Shown here in pieces: positions 15,001 to 21,040 of a stretch of 64,000 nt of DNA. The stretch comes from CAYOUV01 sp963790075 (GTDB taxonomy: Bacteria > Chloroflexota > Anaerolineae > Anaerolineales > Villigracilaceae), in contig CAWBNG010000004.1 of the NCBI GenBank assembly GCA_963790075.1, positions 744,001 to 808,000 of the forward strand. Reading direction: 5' to 3'. Every line of letters starts with the position of its first letter. Within the stretch, counting starts at the first letter, position 1. The notes beneath the pieces were generated by a model. It had not been told where the DNA came from, made no database searches, and worked only from the letters and a program-made list of their open reading frames with translations. Made by a program: the position numbers and the translations under genes.

Positions 15001-17765
15001 ACGTCTATGAATATCCGGGTCAGGGGAACGACACGCTTGACTTCAGCGGCGTAACCGGCACTGGGCTGACCTTTACTTTCAATGGCACAGTCTTCAGCGT
15101 CACCGACGACGGCACGAATAATGTTGTCACCGACAATAATGTCGAGAACTACATCGGTACCGGCCAGGCGGACAGCTTCGTCTTCCAGAATGGTGCGATT
15201 GTTCCAGGTAATATTGTTGGTGGTAGCGGCACTGATACACTTGACTTCAGCTCTTACGGTAGCGCCCGAAACTTCGTCTTGACCGCGCTGGGTACACATG
15301 ATGGCTTCAAGGGTACGGTCAACGGGATCGGCGGTACCTTCGACGACATCGATGCTCTGATCGGCACGACTGTCTACACTAACTCGTTGACCGGTTTGAA
15401 TGCAACCGCGACCTGGCATGTCAACACGGGCGTCGACCAGTACGAAACCAGCGCCCGATTGCTGGATCATTCCCTGATCGAGACGTTGGTCGGCGGAAGC
15501 GGAAATGATACCTTTGCCTTCCAGGACACGGCAACCTTCAGTGGTTCGTTCAATGGAAATGCCGGAACCGATACGTTGGATTACAGTGCTTACACCACCG
15601 CAGTCTGTGCCAATTTGAGCGCAGCCAATGTGACAGTCGGATTGGTCACGTGCAATGCTGGCGTTGTGACGGCTGTCAGCGCGGGTGTTGCAAGCATCGA
15701 AAACCTGACAGGCGGCAGTGCTGACGACATCCTGATTGGCGATATCAATAACAACGTCTTAATTGGCAATGCGGGCAATGATTATCTGGACGGCGGTGCT
15801 GGCAACGATAGCCTGACCGGCGGAGCGGATGACGATACGCTGATCGGTGGGCTTGGGAACGACCCCTACTACTTTGCCGATGCTTGGGGTCAGGATACCG
15901 TCTTCGAGAATCCAGGCGAGGGTACGGATACGCTTGACTTCACGGCAGTCACGGTTGATCTGGATGTGACCTTTGGCAGCATTGAGGTCACCGATCATCT
16001 TGGCAACACGCTCACTTACAGCGGCAACTCGATCGAGTACTTCCTGGGCGGTTTGGGCAACGACACCTTCACGTTCAATACAAACACGACCCACCACATT
16101 TCTGTCAACGCAGGCAGTGGAAATGACAGCTTTGTCTTCCAGGATGGTGCTATATTGGTGGGTAGCCTGGACGGACAGGGCGGCTATGATACGCTCGATT
16201 ACAGCGCTTACCTGACAGATCGGGCTTTCACCTTGACCAACGCGACCGGAACGGGCTTCAGTGGATCCGAGGCAGCCATTACGGGCGGCTTTGCTGGCAT
16301 TGATCACGTGATCGGAAGCAGTGCAAACGATACGCTGACCGGTATGAACAGCTCGTCTACTTGGAACCTTGATGGGACCGACCAGTACGTCAGCAATGGC
16401 CATACGTTGGACATCGGTGGTTTTGAGACTTTGGTGGGTGGCTCGGCTGCGGATACCTTCAATTTGGCAGGTACCCCCGTCTATCAACTCCTGGGTGGCT
16501 TGGGAGCGGATTCCTTTGTCTTTGGCAACAATGCCAAATTGATTGGAAGCCTGGATGGCCAGGGCGGCGATGACGTGCTAGACTTTAGCGCATACAATAC
16601 CTCGCGCAACTTCATCCTGACCTCCTATAGCGGCGATGGCTTCAACGGAACGGATTCCAGCACCTTTGGCACCAGTATTACGGGCGGATTCTTCGGCATC
16701 AATATGTTGATGGGATCGTCGGCTCAGGACTCGCTGACCGGCCTCAATCATCCTTCGGTTTGGCATATTACGAATACCATTAGTACCTATACGGTCAATC
16801 CCACTCCCACGCTGTACTTCTCCTCGATCGAAACCCTGAATGGCAGTGCTTTCGACGATACCTTCGTTTTCGACGACGGGGCTTCCCTGCCGGGTAACAT
16901 TGACGGTAAGGGCGGTACAGATACTTTGGATTATTCGGCTTATACCACCCCAGTGGTTGTCAATCTACTAATCGGTCAGGCAACTGGCGTGCTTGGCGGT
17001 GTAAGCAGTATTGAGAATGTGATCGGCGGATCCGCAGGTGACACTCTCAGCGGTGATGATAACAATAACCTGCTTGACGGCGGGCCAGGCGACGACTTCC
17101 TGTTTGGCCTGGGCGGTGAAGACATACTCTATGCAGGCAGCGGCTTCAATTATTTGGACGGTGGAAACGGCTACGATACGGGTTACTACCTGGATGGGCA
17201 TTACGGTGATAATACTTACATATCCATTGAAAACCTGATCATCATATATGCCTCTGTGAATGCTGGCCAGGGAGCCGGCGGAAAGTTAATCACCGGTTAT
17301 ATCCTGGTTATCCCGGTCGAGAGCGAAGAAGAAGTCGGCATCACCTGCGGCGAAGGCTGCCTGGCAGTCGTGCTGATCCTGCCGAACGATAACTATGTCA
17401 ACTTTGGCTTGGGCAAGGGAACGACCGCCAGCCTGACAATCTTTGACGAGATCCAGTTGCCCGGGCAACTGCCCGCTGGCGATACCCTGGTCTCGGCCAT
17501 GAACATCAGCCTGTTCCGTTACGGAGAGCCGGTCGAGAAGACTCTCTCCTCCATGGTCGTCTCCTTCGTAGTGCCCGAATCCTGGTTGGGATATGACCTG
17601 GCGATCTACTTCTGGGATGAGAATGCGAATAATGGTCTCGGCGCCTGGGTGGAAGTCCCGGCTCAGTGGGCTCCCGCCTGGTTATCTGACGGACTGCTAC
17701 GTTATCTGGCCTTCGTGCACAAAACTGGTACCTACATCTTAGTCGCCCACAGTCCATCTAATTAA
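3..17765 (+). CDS. Giant RTX-like repeat surface protein (5' end outside window)
   Basis: The reading frame is open from the first full codon at base 3, so the true start lies upstream; 5,920 residues are visible before the TAA. Nearly all of it is tandem beta-type repeats of about 115-120 residues, alternating segments like DTLDFSAY, DGFNGT, NIDxLIGS and DSLTGxNA. About twelve RTX-type nonapeptide blocks (GGxGNDxLxGGxGNDTYxF) occur, near bases 1560, 3520, 3980, 6420, 7600, 9640, 11170, 12320, 13370, 14900, 15760 and 17060. RTX nonapeptides usually bind calcium in secreted proteins. The last ~175 residues (from about 17240) are non-repetitive, with an ITCGEGC motif and no LPXTG or transmembrane anchor. 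Composition is rich in Gly, Asp, Asn, Ser and Thr, with very few Cys. A role as adhesin, sheath or matrix protein is inference; the export route cannot be seen because the N-terminus is missing. Confidence 0.85.
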   Translation, partial: QFDNVNEIKGSSAPTDSLTGRNATAAFNLGASDQYVSLNTLDFSGFENLSGGTGADTFNVTTNHSQTLSGGLGGDHFVFTAGATLTSSVNGNAGYDTLDFSGYGAARTVNLTGIGATDGFNGTNSAISAGFSNIDNLVGFSGAGDVLNGASLAATFSFDGTGRHYSFASNSLDFTGFETLNGGNLADTFKFDGSGGYAGTLNGAGGTDRFDFSGYGSPVTLNLQAASVTGLTGTFSSIEDLTGSGNADTLIGPDAGANFNLTSANAGNLNGTFSFTSVENLQGGSGTDILNYSAYVGPVSVYLQTSTATGLSGNFSGFEGMLGSASTADMLVGLDAGNTFTVSGPNSGNANGSFTFSAVENLSGSTGVDVFSFTGSGTLSGNVSGGANTDTLDYSGYGSAVTFNLQTNSATGLGGFNGIEAFIGSAANDTLSGPNAGTIFYVTDTNQLTVNGLVFNSVENLTGGTGIDTIDYSLYPYATGVTVNLLTHVTDGLSGAVNAIENINGSPDNDTLIGDNNANVINGLAGNDQMTGNSGNDTFLFMDGWGSDTVVELALGGTDTMTFASVTVPLTFTLNTTDIFVSDGATNQVTHLGNFVENLIGGPQGDSFVVQASASTNLYGGDGTDSFAFQGGAVLTGLLDGQVGNDSLDFSGYATPASITLTGTGANGFTGTTLSVTAGFANIASITGSSLGSDSLTGMNAAATFNLDSTTTYVTGGHTLTFSAFESLHGGSSTDIFAFADGAAFTGTLNGGSGSGTLDLSAYTSGREVTLTALGTVGGFRGTLDVLTGSFDNLDLLVGSGAGGDRLTGMDATATWNIAATYTYVSGGRTLVFSQVEILRGGSGADTFTFANAASIASLLDGSGGTDTLNFAAYSTPRNLVLTAVGSLDGFQGTEASLPGGFDNIDGFVGGSSGSDSLTGLNVISNWTVNGSNQYTSSGHAISFSNTEILIGGTATDIFTVTGNQPFTLRGGDGADTFIFNNGASLTGGIQGGAGFDTVNASAYSTARNVTLSGYTADGYSGSMSGLGTEFSGVDRLYGSSAANDTLTGPNGGAVITVSGANSGDVDGVLSFYNYENLVGGTGNDTFAFTGSGTLSGTLNAGAGTDLLDYGSYSSGVHVNLNSAVVNVDAVNYSARSATGIFGGAANGLSNFENIVGSTSADVLIGDNSPNAITGGSGADKLVGLGGNDLYLFADNYGVNSIRESAAGGSDTLDFSALTQPLAFTLGIGTLSAGYTGNLATHTGDQVESIIGGSVDDVFTFIDAATFPGTLDGSNGADTLDYAAYSTSVTVDLSAGTATGVTSVSNIENIIGGSVDDSLTGDANANVINGGPGNDLLYGLGGDDTYTFNDGFGLDTVYEVSGAGNDTLDFSAVSQPLTFTFSPTTVTVSYSFDALNHSVTHTGIYVENFIGGGTGTSSSTLDLSSSLSGHIVLLTDIGTTRGFKGTVLSIPVNFDDIDVILGSTTALDDQITGMNAAATWTVNGASNQYAANTRTLNLQDFETLRGGTADDAFNFADGASFAGAIDGGDGNNTLSFAGNTNSRIVTLTGIDATDGFAGQIDSASSTFTNIDVLTGGNGSDTLTGADLAATWEIDGSDRYLYSTHALAFTGFELLQGGTLADSFDFSGSAVFAGSIDGQAGSDVLDFSAYAAARHIILSGAGATDGMSGSEAAITGTFTNIDNLIGHTGNGDILTGANQPATFSFGVNSRYTLGSKFALFSGFETLQGGSANDTFAFSGSGSFTGLLQGGGGADQFDYAAYSSQVTLTLTGGNASGYSGTASGLIGTFEQMDSALGSAFNDTLAFTNLVGLVFHLTGLDMGTLDSFGFQSFEHLLGSLTGGTIDFGALSIPVAITLNGLGTDIGFAGTATDLTAGFDNLTSIIGGTSVLDSLTGRNATANWDITGDHQVTYTSVNTLSILNFELLIGGTQDDVFAVSQAINFNGSLDGSAGSDTLTYASNSASVNVTLNAVGLTDGFDGTGTGLNGGFANIDQLIGGTGNDTLTGANLDATFNLPTTPAGYPTYEFGGHTLTIQAFEDLTGGSGNDTFNLFAITPAAAYNLNGGAGDDTFVFADGAALTGSIDGGSGLADTLDYSAYTTTVLINLSTGLSTNVSAGVSGIENLIGGSAADTLIGDGGVNFITGNGEDDILQGGAGNDTYLFGNGWGADTVTDTSGTDTLDFGAVTNTYNLTVDLALLHVSDASTNSVDFTGIDIIHGGQGDDLFKIDGSQTYDLYGGLGVDLFQFTNAGKLIGKIDGEAGSDTLDYHLDLTTYTDPRYFLLTGLGSLDGFNGNEVTISAGFFNIDVINSGLGVDTVQGLDANAEFDIHTTHIEYKSGGHTLDTFGLENLVGGNQSDLFVFDDGAVLPGIYNSIDGKAGIDTLDYSAYTTPISVDLIGGVATGVQNGVASIEQVIGSSFAGNTLYGDSGDNTFYISGPGDYYIYGRGGNDTYIFDADNPLGNDVIYEDPANSGSGLDTLSFAPTTLPVTADLSVTGSGQTVNLNLNLTIFGTVENLIGGDGNDILTGNSSANRITGGFGNDTLNGGGGSDTYLFADGWGTDTVTDPSGGNDTFDFSAVTAPLTFTLNTAGIGVADTLLNSVSSTGNAIENLIAGSANDQFIFQNGFVLGGMINGSAGTDVLDFSAYSLARAVTLTSLGSIDGYSGGDPAVPGGFDNINDLVGSSATANSLTGLALNSHWCLDRNSTNCSANAGVSTYSADGSGRTLTFVSFEHLNGVAGHDWFTVSPGSQLATILAGAGNDTLEMLDSATLTGSFDGQGDYDTVDYSAYTTPRNFFLSPALGATDGFNGTEAVISGGFANIQQIIGSLSANSLASANSLHGRNAIATFDLGTPVEHYNDFASGRVLDLQNLEDMYGGSQVDTFNLTGHHTGRLYGQGADDIFNVSGIGDLTGFIDGGTGYDTLDYTAYASARAFDLTAVDADGFDGTEASLVNPTLDNNGFYNIDYIRGKTAAGLDSLQGLSTDGVWTLNNASAKSQYTTQGYTLDFSYINSLIGEGGQDEFVFNDGVSLAGSIDAGAGYDTVNYANYTSPRSVTLTGLSGTDGFSGDESGTLGLGFTHINQVIGSSTSTADNLSALDSDSTFTINSVNGGNYATGGNTLDFSDFDNLFAGTGSDTFYFVGSGTIATSLDAGDGPGTDLLDYSGYSTNVIVDFSTGAASGVNGGATGSISAFENLTGSPLADSLTGDNNPNVITGLGGNDQLYGLGGSDTYVFGDGWGQDNLTDSGGAGDTLDFSGVTVPGSGSLTFTFNGTAVTVTDSGSNQLVTTDVIENYIGGPTPDTFALQNGAVVGGFIHAGTGTDALNFNGYGSPRSVTLSALGTNDGFAGTQASILGGFDDIDAITGTSGSDTLTGLTTASTYAVNAMQAGTYTNTAHTLAFFAIENLVAGNGYDTLDFSGFGSGRAVVLTAADATGFSGNDLSINFTGMDNLVGSSATDSLTGMNASATWELDGSDRYLTGIYSLDFSSFEDLEGGTGNDTFEIHTAHTGSVSGGIDLGSGYDVLDYSFYNASIDVVTTSVGLHGFNGTETGSLTNGFINIDEILANLTYRGTNSLTGLPVAYTWNISPSLTQYAVLSQTLDFYHIGNIHGSSAVDTFVISGANQYSLYGGANDDLFIFRNLATLTGILDGEAGNDTVSYYDYSAATGYTTPVQVNLNNVVVTYNLITYQPLSATAVNAGLANSITNIESATGGQVNDILIGSDTANVLDGGPGNDTLLGGLGNDTYVFADGWGVDTVIENAAGGNDTIAFTPVTTATTQATLAVTFRRGVIGGCSSGTCASQGANLVTHSGGQIENFVGGAGNDSFIFANGATVAGSVDGQAGTDTLNFSAYSSARTIVLTGLGVVDGFNGTATGIGNGFSNMDSVIGGSASDTLTGTNSAGNFTINGSTNQYASAARAFGFSSIENLNGGSNADSFNFVGTATISGYIHGGLGTDTLDYSAYSTTISVDLLGGTATGVGGGINSIENLIGSPFGNVIYGDNNDNVFTIDSFGNTIIVGRGGNDTYIFDADSSLGQVTIDESIANGGGGIDTISFVPTTTIGVDLNLSTTGIFQTVNTNLDLKILGLVENVIGGSGNDTLTGDGNTNVLTGGPGDDALNGGGGNDTYLFAGSIWGHDTLTDSAGTLDVLDFTQATVNLNFAVTGSNMTVTGGGNQVDVTSASIEKLTGSLNIDTLDLSGYGSARGVTLIGVGSLDGYMGSVDTANPLSFDNINSLIGSTANDTLVGPNTSTTFHVDGTNAGDINAILDFNSFENLMGGTADDTFAFINSGSLSGNVNGGAGANILDYSGYTAGPVTLNLQTSQATTVGGQYSNIQTLVGSGNAADTLIGQNSGNVFHITGSDSGDVDGIFHFSSIANLMAGTGADTFAFVNAGSLSGQLDGGNGTDLLDYSSYGSGVNVDLATGTATAVYSEAASGVAGIENLSGSASHDVLAGDGGNNVINGNAGQDDLNGGNGNDTYVFGANWGAGDTITDPGGTDTLTFAGFSGPLTFNLDAGSFTVSNLPNTVTNVGYQIETLIGGSGNDIFNMNAPATANLDGGGGSNTLDYSSYGSPVTLDLGAGTVTGLTGTFTNIRAFVGGGIDTLVGYASGTIFNITGANSGNINGTFNFSGVANLSGSANADTFAFGNSGSLSGSISAGAGSDTLTFSGVTTARSITLDAGYGANGFSGTGTSLGSFSGIDVLTGGNGSDTLTGANAAAIFEVDGTNRYIVSPFALAFSSFENLLGGSVQDTFQISGSQTANLNGNAGNDSFSFANGANLTGSISGGANADTLDLSAYATGRSIVLNGVGANGFNGSSAIISAGFSGLDNLIGSTTAATDSLTGLNAVAAFNLGALTYTSGAQTLTFSNFEILTGGSQSDTFDLPGVLNFTLNGNGGNDTFVFHNSTNLTGHIDGGLGTDTLDYSAVTINVTVNLATGSATGVNSGAINSVVNVENFTGGSGTNTIYGDAGNNILVGGSSNDNFYGGLGDDTYIFTDGWGQDHVYEYPGQGNDTLDFSGVTGTGLTFTFNGTVFSVTDDGTNNVVTDNNVENYIGTGQADSFVFQNGAIVPGNIVGGSGTDTLDFSSYGSARNFVLTALGTHDGFKGTVNGIGGTFDDIDALIGTTVYTNSLTGLNATATWHVNTGVDQYETSARLLDHSLIETLVGGSGNDTFAFQDTATFSGSFNGNAGTDTLDYSAYTTAVCANLSAANVTVGLVTCNAGVVTAVSAGVASIENLTGGSADDILIGDINNNVLIGNAGNDYLDGGAGNDSLTGGADDDTLIGGLGNDPYYFADAWGQDTVFENPGEGTDTLDFTAVTVDLDVTFGSIEVTDHLGNTLTYSGNSIEYFLGGLGNDTFTFNTNTTHHISVNAGSGNDSFVFQDGAILVGSLDGQGGYDTLDYSAYLTDRAFTLTNATGTGFSGSEAAITGGFAGIDHVIGSSANDTLTGMNSSSTWNLDGTDQYVSNGHTLDIGGFETLVGGSAADTFNLAGTPVYQLLGGLGADSFVFGNNAKLIGSLDGQGGDDVLDFSAYNTSRNFILTSYSGDGFNGTDSSTFGTSITGGFFGINMLMGSSAQDSLTGLNHPSVWHITNTISTYTVNPTPTLYFSSIETLNGSAFDDTFVFDDGASLPGNIDGKGGTDTLDYSAYTTPVVVNLLIGQATGVLGGVSSIENVIGGSAGDTLSGDDNNNLLDGGPGDDFLFGLGGEDILYAGSGFNYLDGGNGYDTGYYLDGHYGDNTYISIENLIIIYASVNAGQGAGGKLITGYILVIPVESEEEVGITCGEGCLAVVLILPNDNYVNFGLGKGTTASLTIFDEIQLPGQLPAGDTLVSAMNISLFRYGEPVEKTLSSMVVSFVVPESWLGYDLAIYFWDENANNGLGAWVEVPAQWAPAWLSDGLLRYLAFVHKTGTYILVAHSPSN

Positions 17766-17782
17766 TCTGTTATCAAAGTTGA

Positions 17783-17824
17783 GACAAGAAAATGGGCCGA
17801 CTTAAGTCGGCCCATTTTCTTGTC
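17783..17824. terminator. Perfect 42-bp palindrome, bidirectional terminator
   Basis: Two 21-base arms (beginning gacaagaaaatgggcc) are exact reverse complements with no spacer. It lies 18 bases after the stop of the giant gene and between it and the convergent response regulator gene. The arms have A-rich outer and GC-rich inner parts, so both directions give a GC stem followed by U-rich sequence, as expected for a shared Rho-independent terminator. Confidence 0.85.
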
Positions 17825-17898
17825 TTTCATACATCCGCATTTTGTCGAAAGATGATGATCTGGGGATAGGTTTATAGAACTCAACAAAATACCGAATT

Positions 17899-18543
17899 TT
17901 ACGATAACAACCCCTTTTGCGCGGCGACGGCAATCGCGGCAGCGCGGGAATCAACCCCCAATTTGTTGTAAATGCTGGCCAAATGCGCTTTGACCGTTCG
18001 CTCGGAGATACCCAGACGGGCGGCGACTTCTTTGCTACGCTCTCCGCTGGCAACCGCTTGGAGCACTTCCTGTTCGCGCTTGGTCAGGTCAATGGATGTG
18101 GTGGTTTCAGACGTGGATTGGGTCATGGTTCCTGCGTGTGAGATCACGCGCGCCATGATCTCCGGTTTGAGCAGGGTCTCGCCGCGCGCCGCAGCCCGGA
18201 CGGTGTCGAATAAGGCAGCGCGGTCGGTATCTTTGAGCAGGTAACCGCGCGCGCCGGCCTGCAGACCGCGCAGCATCAGGTCGTCTTCGTTGAAGGTGGT
18301 CAGGATGACGACCGCGACCTCCGGTTGGGTCGTACGTAGTTTCTCGATGGCGGTCAGGCCGTCCATGCCGGGCATGCGCAGGTCCATCAGCACCACGTCA
18401 GGGGCCAGGTCAGCGCACAGGCGCAGGGCTTCAGCCCCATCGGAGGCTTCGCCCACGACTTTAAAATCGTCTTCGGTTTCGAAGATCAGGCGCAATCCTT
18501 GACGAATGATAAGATGGTCGTCGGCGATCAGAATTTTAATCAT
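17899..18543 (-). CDS. NarL/LuxR-family response regulator
   Basis: 214 residues, the usual NarL-family length. The N-terminal receiver domain (about 1-120) shows the acidic pair DD8-9, the phospho-acceptor D54 in VLMDLRMPG, T82 and K104 (YLLKD). The C-terminal LuxR-type helix-turn-helix (about 150-214) has the typical LTKREQEVL and SERTVKAHLASIYNKLGV segments. The start overlaps the stop of the sensor kinase by 4 bases (ATGA), so the two are translationally coupled. The pair faces a divergent ABC exporter operon at 19.9-23.5 kb, which makes that operon the likely target; this is inferred from position only. Confidence 0.93.
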   Translation of the reverse strand: MIKILIADDHLIIRQGLRLIFETEDDFKVVGEASDGAEALRLCADLAPDVVLMDLRMPGMDGLTAIEKLRTTQPEVAVVILTTFNEDDLMLRGLQAGARGYLLKDTDRAALFDTVRAAARGETLLKPEIMARVISHAGTMTQSTSETTTSIDLTKREQEVLQAVASGERSKEVAARLGISERTVKAHLASIYNKLGVDSRAAAIAVAAQKGLLS

Positions 18544-19733
18544 AGGGGTATCTTGATTTTCAAAGTTGTGCCTACACCGGTTTCACTGCGGATATCAAAA
18601 CTGCCTTCGACCAGTCGCACACGTTCCCGGATCCCGAGCAAGCCATAATGACCCGAAGGAATCCCGCTTGCATCGAAACCCTGACCGTCATCTTGGACCG
18701 TGACTATCAAGCCTTGATCGGCGACTGATACGTCCAATGCTACCTGCCGCGCCCGCGCGTGACGAGCGATGTTGGTCAGGCCCTCGGCCACTGCACGAAT
18801 TACCGTCTCTCTGACGGGATCCGGCAGAGGTTTAATCGGATCCGCACGGTAGCCGCAGGGGATGCCGGTCGCGCTGGTGAAACGGGAGATTTCAAGGCGC
18901 AGGGCTGAGTCCAGATCATCCGCTGAAGAATTACGCAAATCGTCGATGGCGGCTCGCGCATCGGAAAGCGTAGTTCGCGCCTGGAGCATGGTGTTGCCAA
19001 CAATAGTTTTGGCTTTCTCAGGGCGGTTGCTGGCGAGATTGGCTTCGACGGCTTCGAGCTGTAGAATGATGCCCGCCAGCCCCTGCGAGAGCGTGTCATG
19101 CAGTTCACGCGCCATGCGCTGGCGTTCGTTGGCGATGGTCAGGTCTTCGACCTGGGCAGCGTATTCGGACAGTTGGCGGTTGGCGGTTTCGAGTTTGGCA
19201 GCCAGTAACTGTGCCTGTTCACGCGCCTCATGCTGACGCATGTAGAGGGTAACGTAGATGACGACAAATATCGTTATCGGGATGATGCTCCACATCACCA
19301 TGACAGACGAAGCCCAGCCGGAAAACTGCACCAGGCTGACCACCAATAGAACCAGGTAAAAAACACCCGCCAGCAAGCCCCGGCGTGTCAACCCAAAAAG
19401 ACCAACGGCTTGACCAAGCAAGGCCATGAACAGGGCAAAAGCCATTCCGAAATTCCTGGCAACCATTGAAATAATAAGCGCCAGCACGCCTTGAATGATG
19501 ATATACCAGAGCAATTTGGATGGTTGCGCCGCGATCTTTCCCATTTGCCAGTGCAGGATAATGTGAACGAAGGTCAATAAGCTAAAGGGAAGCAGCGTTC
19601 CCAGTTGTCGCGTGGTCGGTTCGTTATATAGCGTAATGGCATACATACCAGCCACGACCAGTGTCATGAACCACATTAACAAAACCGGGTCACGCTCTAC
19701 ATTGGAAAATTCGGGGGAGGAGTTGATTGGCAT
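18540..19733 (-). CDS. Membrane sensor histidine kinase, HisKA_3/DesK-like
   Basis: 397 residues. The N-terminal third holds about five or six hydrophobic membrane segments (about 18-36, 46-62, 75-90, 97-113, 120-138, 142-163) with little extracellular sequence, as in intramembrane-sensing kinases such as DesK and LiaS. A coiled linker (165-205) leads to the HisKA_3 dimerisation domain with phospho-acceptor H212 in RELHDTLSQGLAG. The ATPase domain carries the N box around N321 (EGLTNIARHA), a G1 box at 348-353 (DDGQGF) and a G2-like HYGLLGIRER. It is the partner of the response regulator it overlaps. The small loops argue for sensing membrane state or membrane-active compounds rather than a periplasmic solute. 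Confidence 0.92.
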   Translation of the reverse strand: MPINSSPEFSNVERDPVLLMWFMTLVVAGMYAITLYNEPTTRQLGTLLPFSLLTFVHIILHWQMGKIAAQPSKLLWYIIIQGVLALIISMVARNFGMAFALFMALLGQAVGLFGLTRRGLLAGVFYLVLLVVSLVQFSGWASSVMVMWSIIPITIFVVIYVTLYMRQHEAREQAQLLAAKLETANRQLSEYAAQVEDLTIANERQRMARELHDTLSQGLAGIILQLEAVEANLASNRPEKAKTIVGNTMLQARTTLSDARAAIDDLRNSSADDLDSALRLEISRFTSATGIPCGYRADPIKPLPDPVRETVIRAVAEGLTNIARHARARQVALDVSVADQGLIVTVQDDGQGFDASGIPSGHYGLLGIRERVRLVEGSFDIRSETGVGTTLKIKIPL

Positions 19734-19824
19734 GGTAATACCATTTTATTACAGAATGACGGCTTCGCCATTGTCCATGCGGACAGTGTACAAAAGAACA
19801 GTGCTCGTTTTCCCGAAGGCACAA

Positions 19825-19853
19825 TTGCAGCCAGGATTGGCAATCCGTATACT
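19825..19853 (+). promoter_or_regulatory. Sigma70-like promoter of the exporter operon
   Basis: TTGCAG (19825-19830) and TATACT (19848-19853) are separated by exactly 17 bases. The predicted start of transcription would be about 20 bases before the start codon at 19881. It lies in the divergent gap between the kinase gene and the exporter operon, where control by the response regulator would be expected. Confidence 0.6.
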
Positions 19854-19880
19854 GGGGGCAGATAAACAAAAGGAGAAATC

Positions 19881-20045
19881 ATGAACAAAAACCTGCTCGA
19901 TACCATCTTCAACGCTGTTGCGCTGGGCATGGGCGTGGCGGTCATCGTTTTGAATACGCTCGGTTCGCTGACCGTGGATACGGCCATGACCTTGCTGGGC
20001 ATCGGATTGACTGCGCTGGCGATCGCCGGGTTGCAGAAAAACTAA
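19881..20045 (+). CDS. 54-residue small membrane protein
   Basis: A short gene with an AGGAG ribosome binding site about 5 bases before ATG. The 54-residue product starts MNKNLLDTIF and is almost entirely hydrophobic, forming two predicted membrane helices (about 10-30 and 35-51) with a positively charged end (LQKN). I do not recognise a family. It is the first gene after the promoter at 19825 and precedes the ABC exporter genes, so it may be a small subunit or modulator of the exporter or kinase; that is inference. A hairpin at 20049-20077 (stem ctccacccacct) follows its stop and may separate its expression from the ATPase gene. Confidence 0.7.
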   Translation: MNKNLLDTIFNAVALGMGVAVIVLNTLGSLTVDTAMTLLGIGLTALAIAGLQKN

Positions 20046-20103
20046 CGGCTCCACCCACCTTTTGAGGTGGGCTGGAGAGGGGTGTAGGCAGAAAAGGAAA
20101 ATT

Positions 20104-21039
20104 ATGAACGCAATCGAAGTTAAAAATCTCAAGAAATCATTCGGTGATTTAGTGGCCGTGCAGGGCGTGGACATTGCTGCCCTTAAAGGCGAGATCTTGA
20201 GCCTGCTTGGGCCGAACGGGGCGGGCAAATCCACGACCATTTCGATGCTCGCCGGGCTGCTGTCTCCCAGTGATGGTGAAGCCTTCATCATGGGTCATTC
20301 GGTTACAAAAGAACCGGAAGCCGCCAAAGCCAGCCTCGGCGTTGTCCCGCAGGATATTGCTCTGTACCCGGACCTGTCGGCACGTGAGAACCTGGTCTTC
20401 TGGGGCAAGATGTATGGATTGCGCGGCGCGGCATTAAAAACCCGCGTCGATCAAGTGCTCGACATCATCGGCCTGACCGAGCGCCAGAAGGATCGTGTCG
20501 GCAAGTTTTCGGGCGGTATGAAGCGACGGGTCAATATTGGCGCGGCGCTGTTGCACAAACCGGACGTGGTCATCATGGATGAGCCGACCGTCGGGATCGA
20601 TCCGCAGTCCCGCCGCCACATTCTCGAGAACGTCAAGGAACTCAATCGTCAGGGCATGACCGTGCTTTACACTACCCACTATATGGAGGAAGCCGCCGAG
20701 CTTTCTGACCATATCGCCATCATGGACCAGGGCAAAGTTATCGCCTACGGTACGCATGACGAGTTGATCAAGCTGGTCGGCGAGCAAACCCGCATCGACC
20801 TGACCCTTAACGCTGAATCAGCCACGATTTTCGATGCCTGGCACTCGGTGGCGGGTGTATCCCGTATTGATGCCACGGATGGCACAGTCACGGTGCTGGT
20901 GGATGACAGCAACCAAGTCCTGCCAGCCCTGTTTGAAGCTGCTGCCCAGGCTAATGTGCGTATCACCTCAGTTGACATCCAGGAACCCAATCTTGAAACA
21001 GTATTCCTGCATCTGACCGGACGAGCATTGCGAGATTGA
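20104..21039 (+). CDS. ABC-2 exporter ATP-binding protein
   Basis: 311 residues from the ATG at 20104, which has AAGGA upstream; an in-frame start at 20062 would add 14 residues unlike the family. Walker A is GPNGAGKST (36-44), the Q loop lies near VPQD (81-84), the signature is FSGGMKRR (135-142), Walker B is VVIMDEP (155-161), and the switch His is in TTHYMEEA. The C-terminal ~90 residues resemble the extension of NatA/DrrA/CcmA-type ATPases. It energises export by the two permeases that follow directly. Substrate cannot be told from sequence; drugs, lipids or lantibiotic-like peptides are typical for exporters paired with DesK/LiaS-like kinases. Confidence 0.93.
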   Translation: MNAIEVKNLKKSFGDLVAVQGVDIAALKGEILSLLGPNGAGKSTTISMLAGLLSPSDGEAFIMGHSVTKEPEAAKASLGVVPQDIALYPDLSARENLVFWGKMYGLRGAALKTRVDQVLDIIGLTERQKDRVGKFSGGMKRRVNIGAALLHKPDVVIMDEPTVGIDPQSRRHILENVKELNRQGMTVLYTTHYMEEAAELSDHIAIMDQGKVIAYGTHDELIKLVGEQTRIDLTLNAESATIFDAWHSVAGVSRIDATDGTVTVLVDDSNQVLPALFEAAAQANVRITSVDIQEPNLETVFLHLTGRALRD

Positions 21040-21040
21040 C

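Noticed and set aside
147..17201. Many long minus-strand open frames inside the giant repeat gene, some of 300-450 codons
   Set aside because: They are antisense shadows created by the repetitive, GC-rich codon pattern; they lack ribosome binding sites and recognisable domains and alternate with the repeat period.
3..17765. CRISPR or satellite-like DNA array
   Set aside because: Repeats are protein-level and coding, with diverged DNA; there are no regular spacers.
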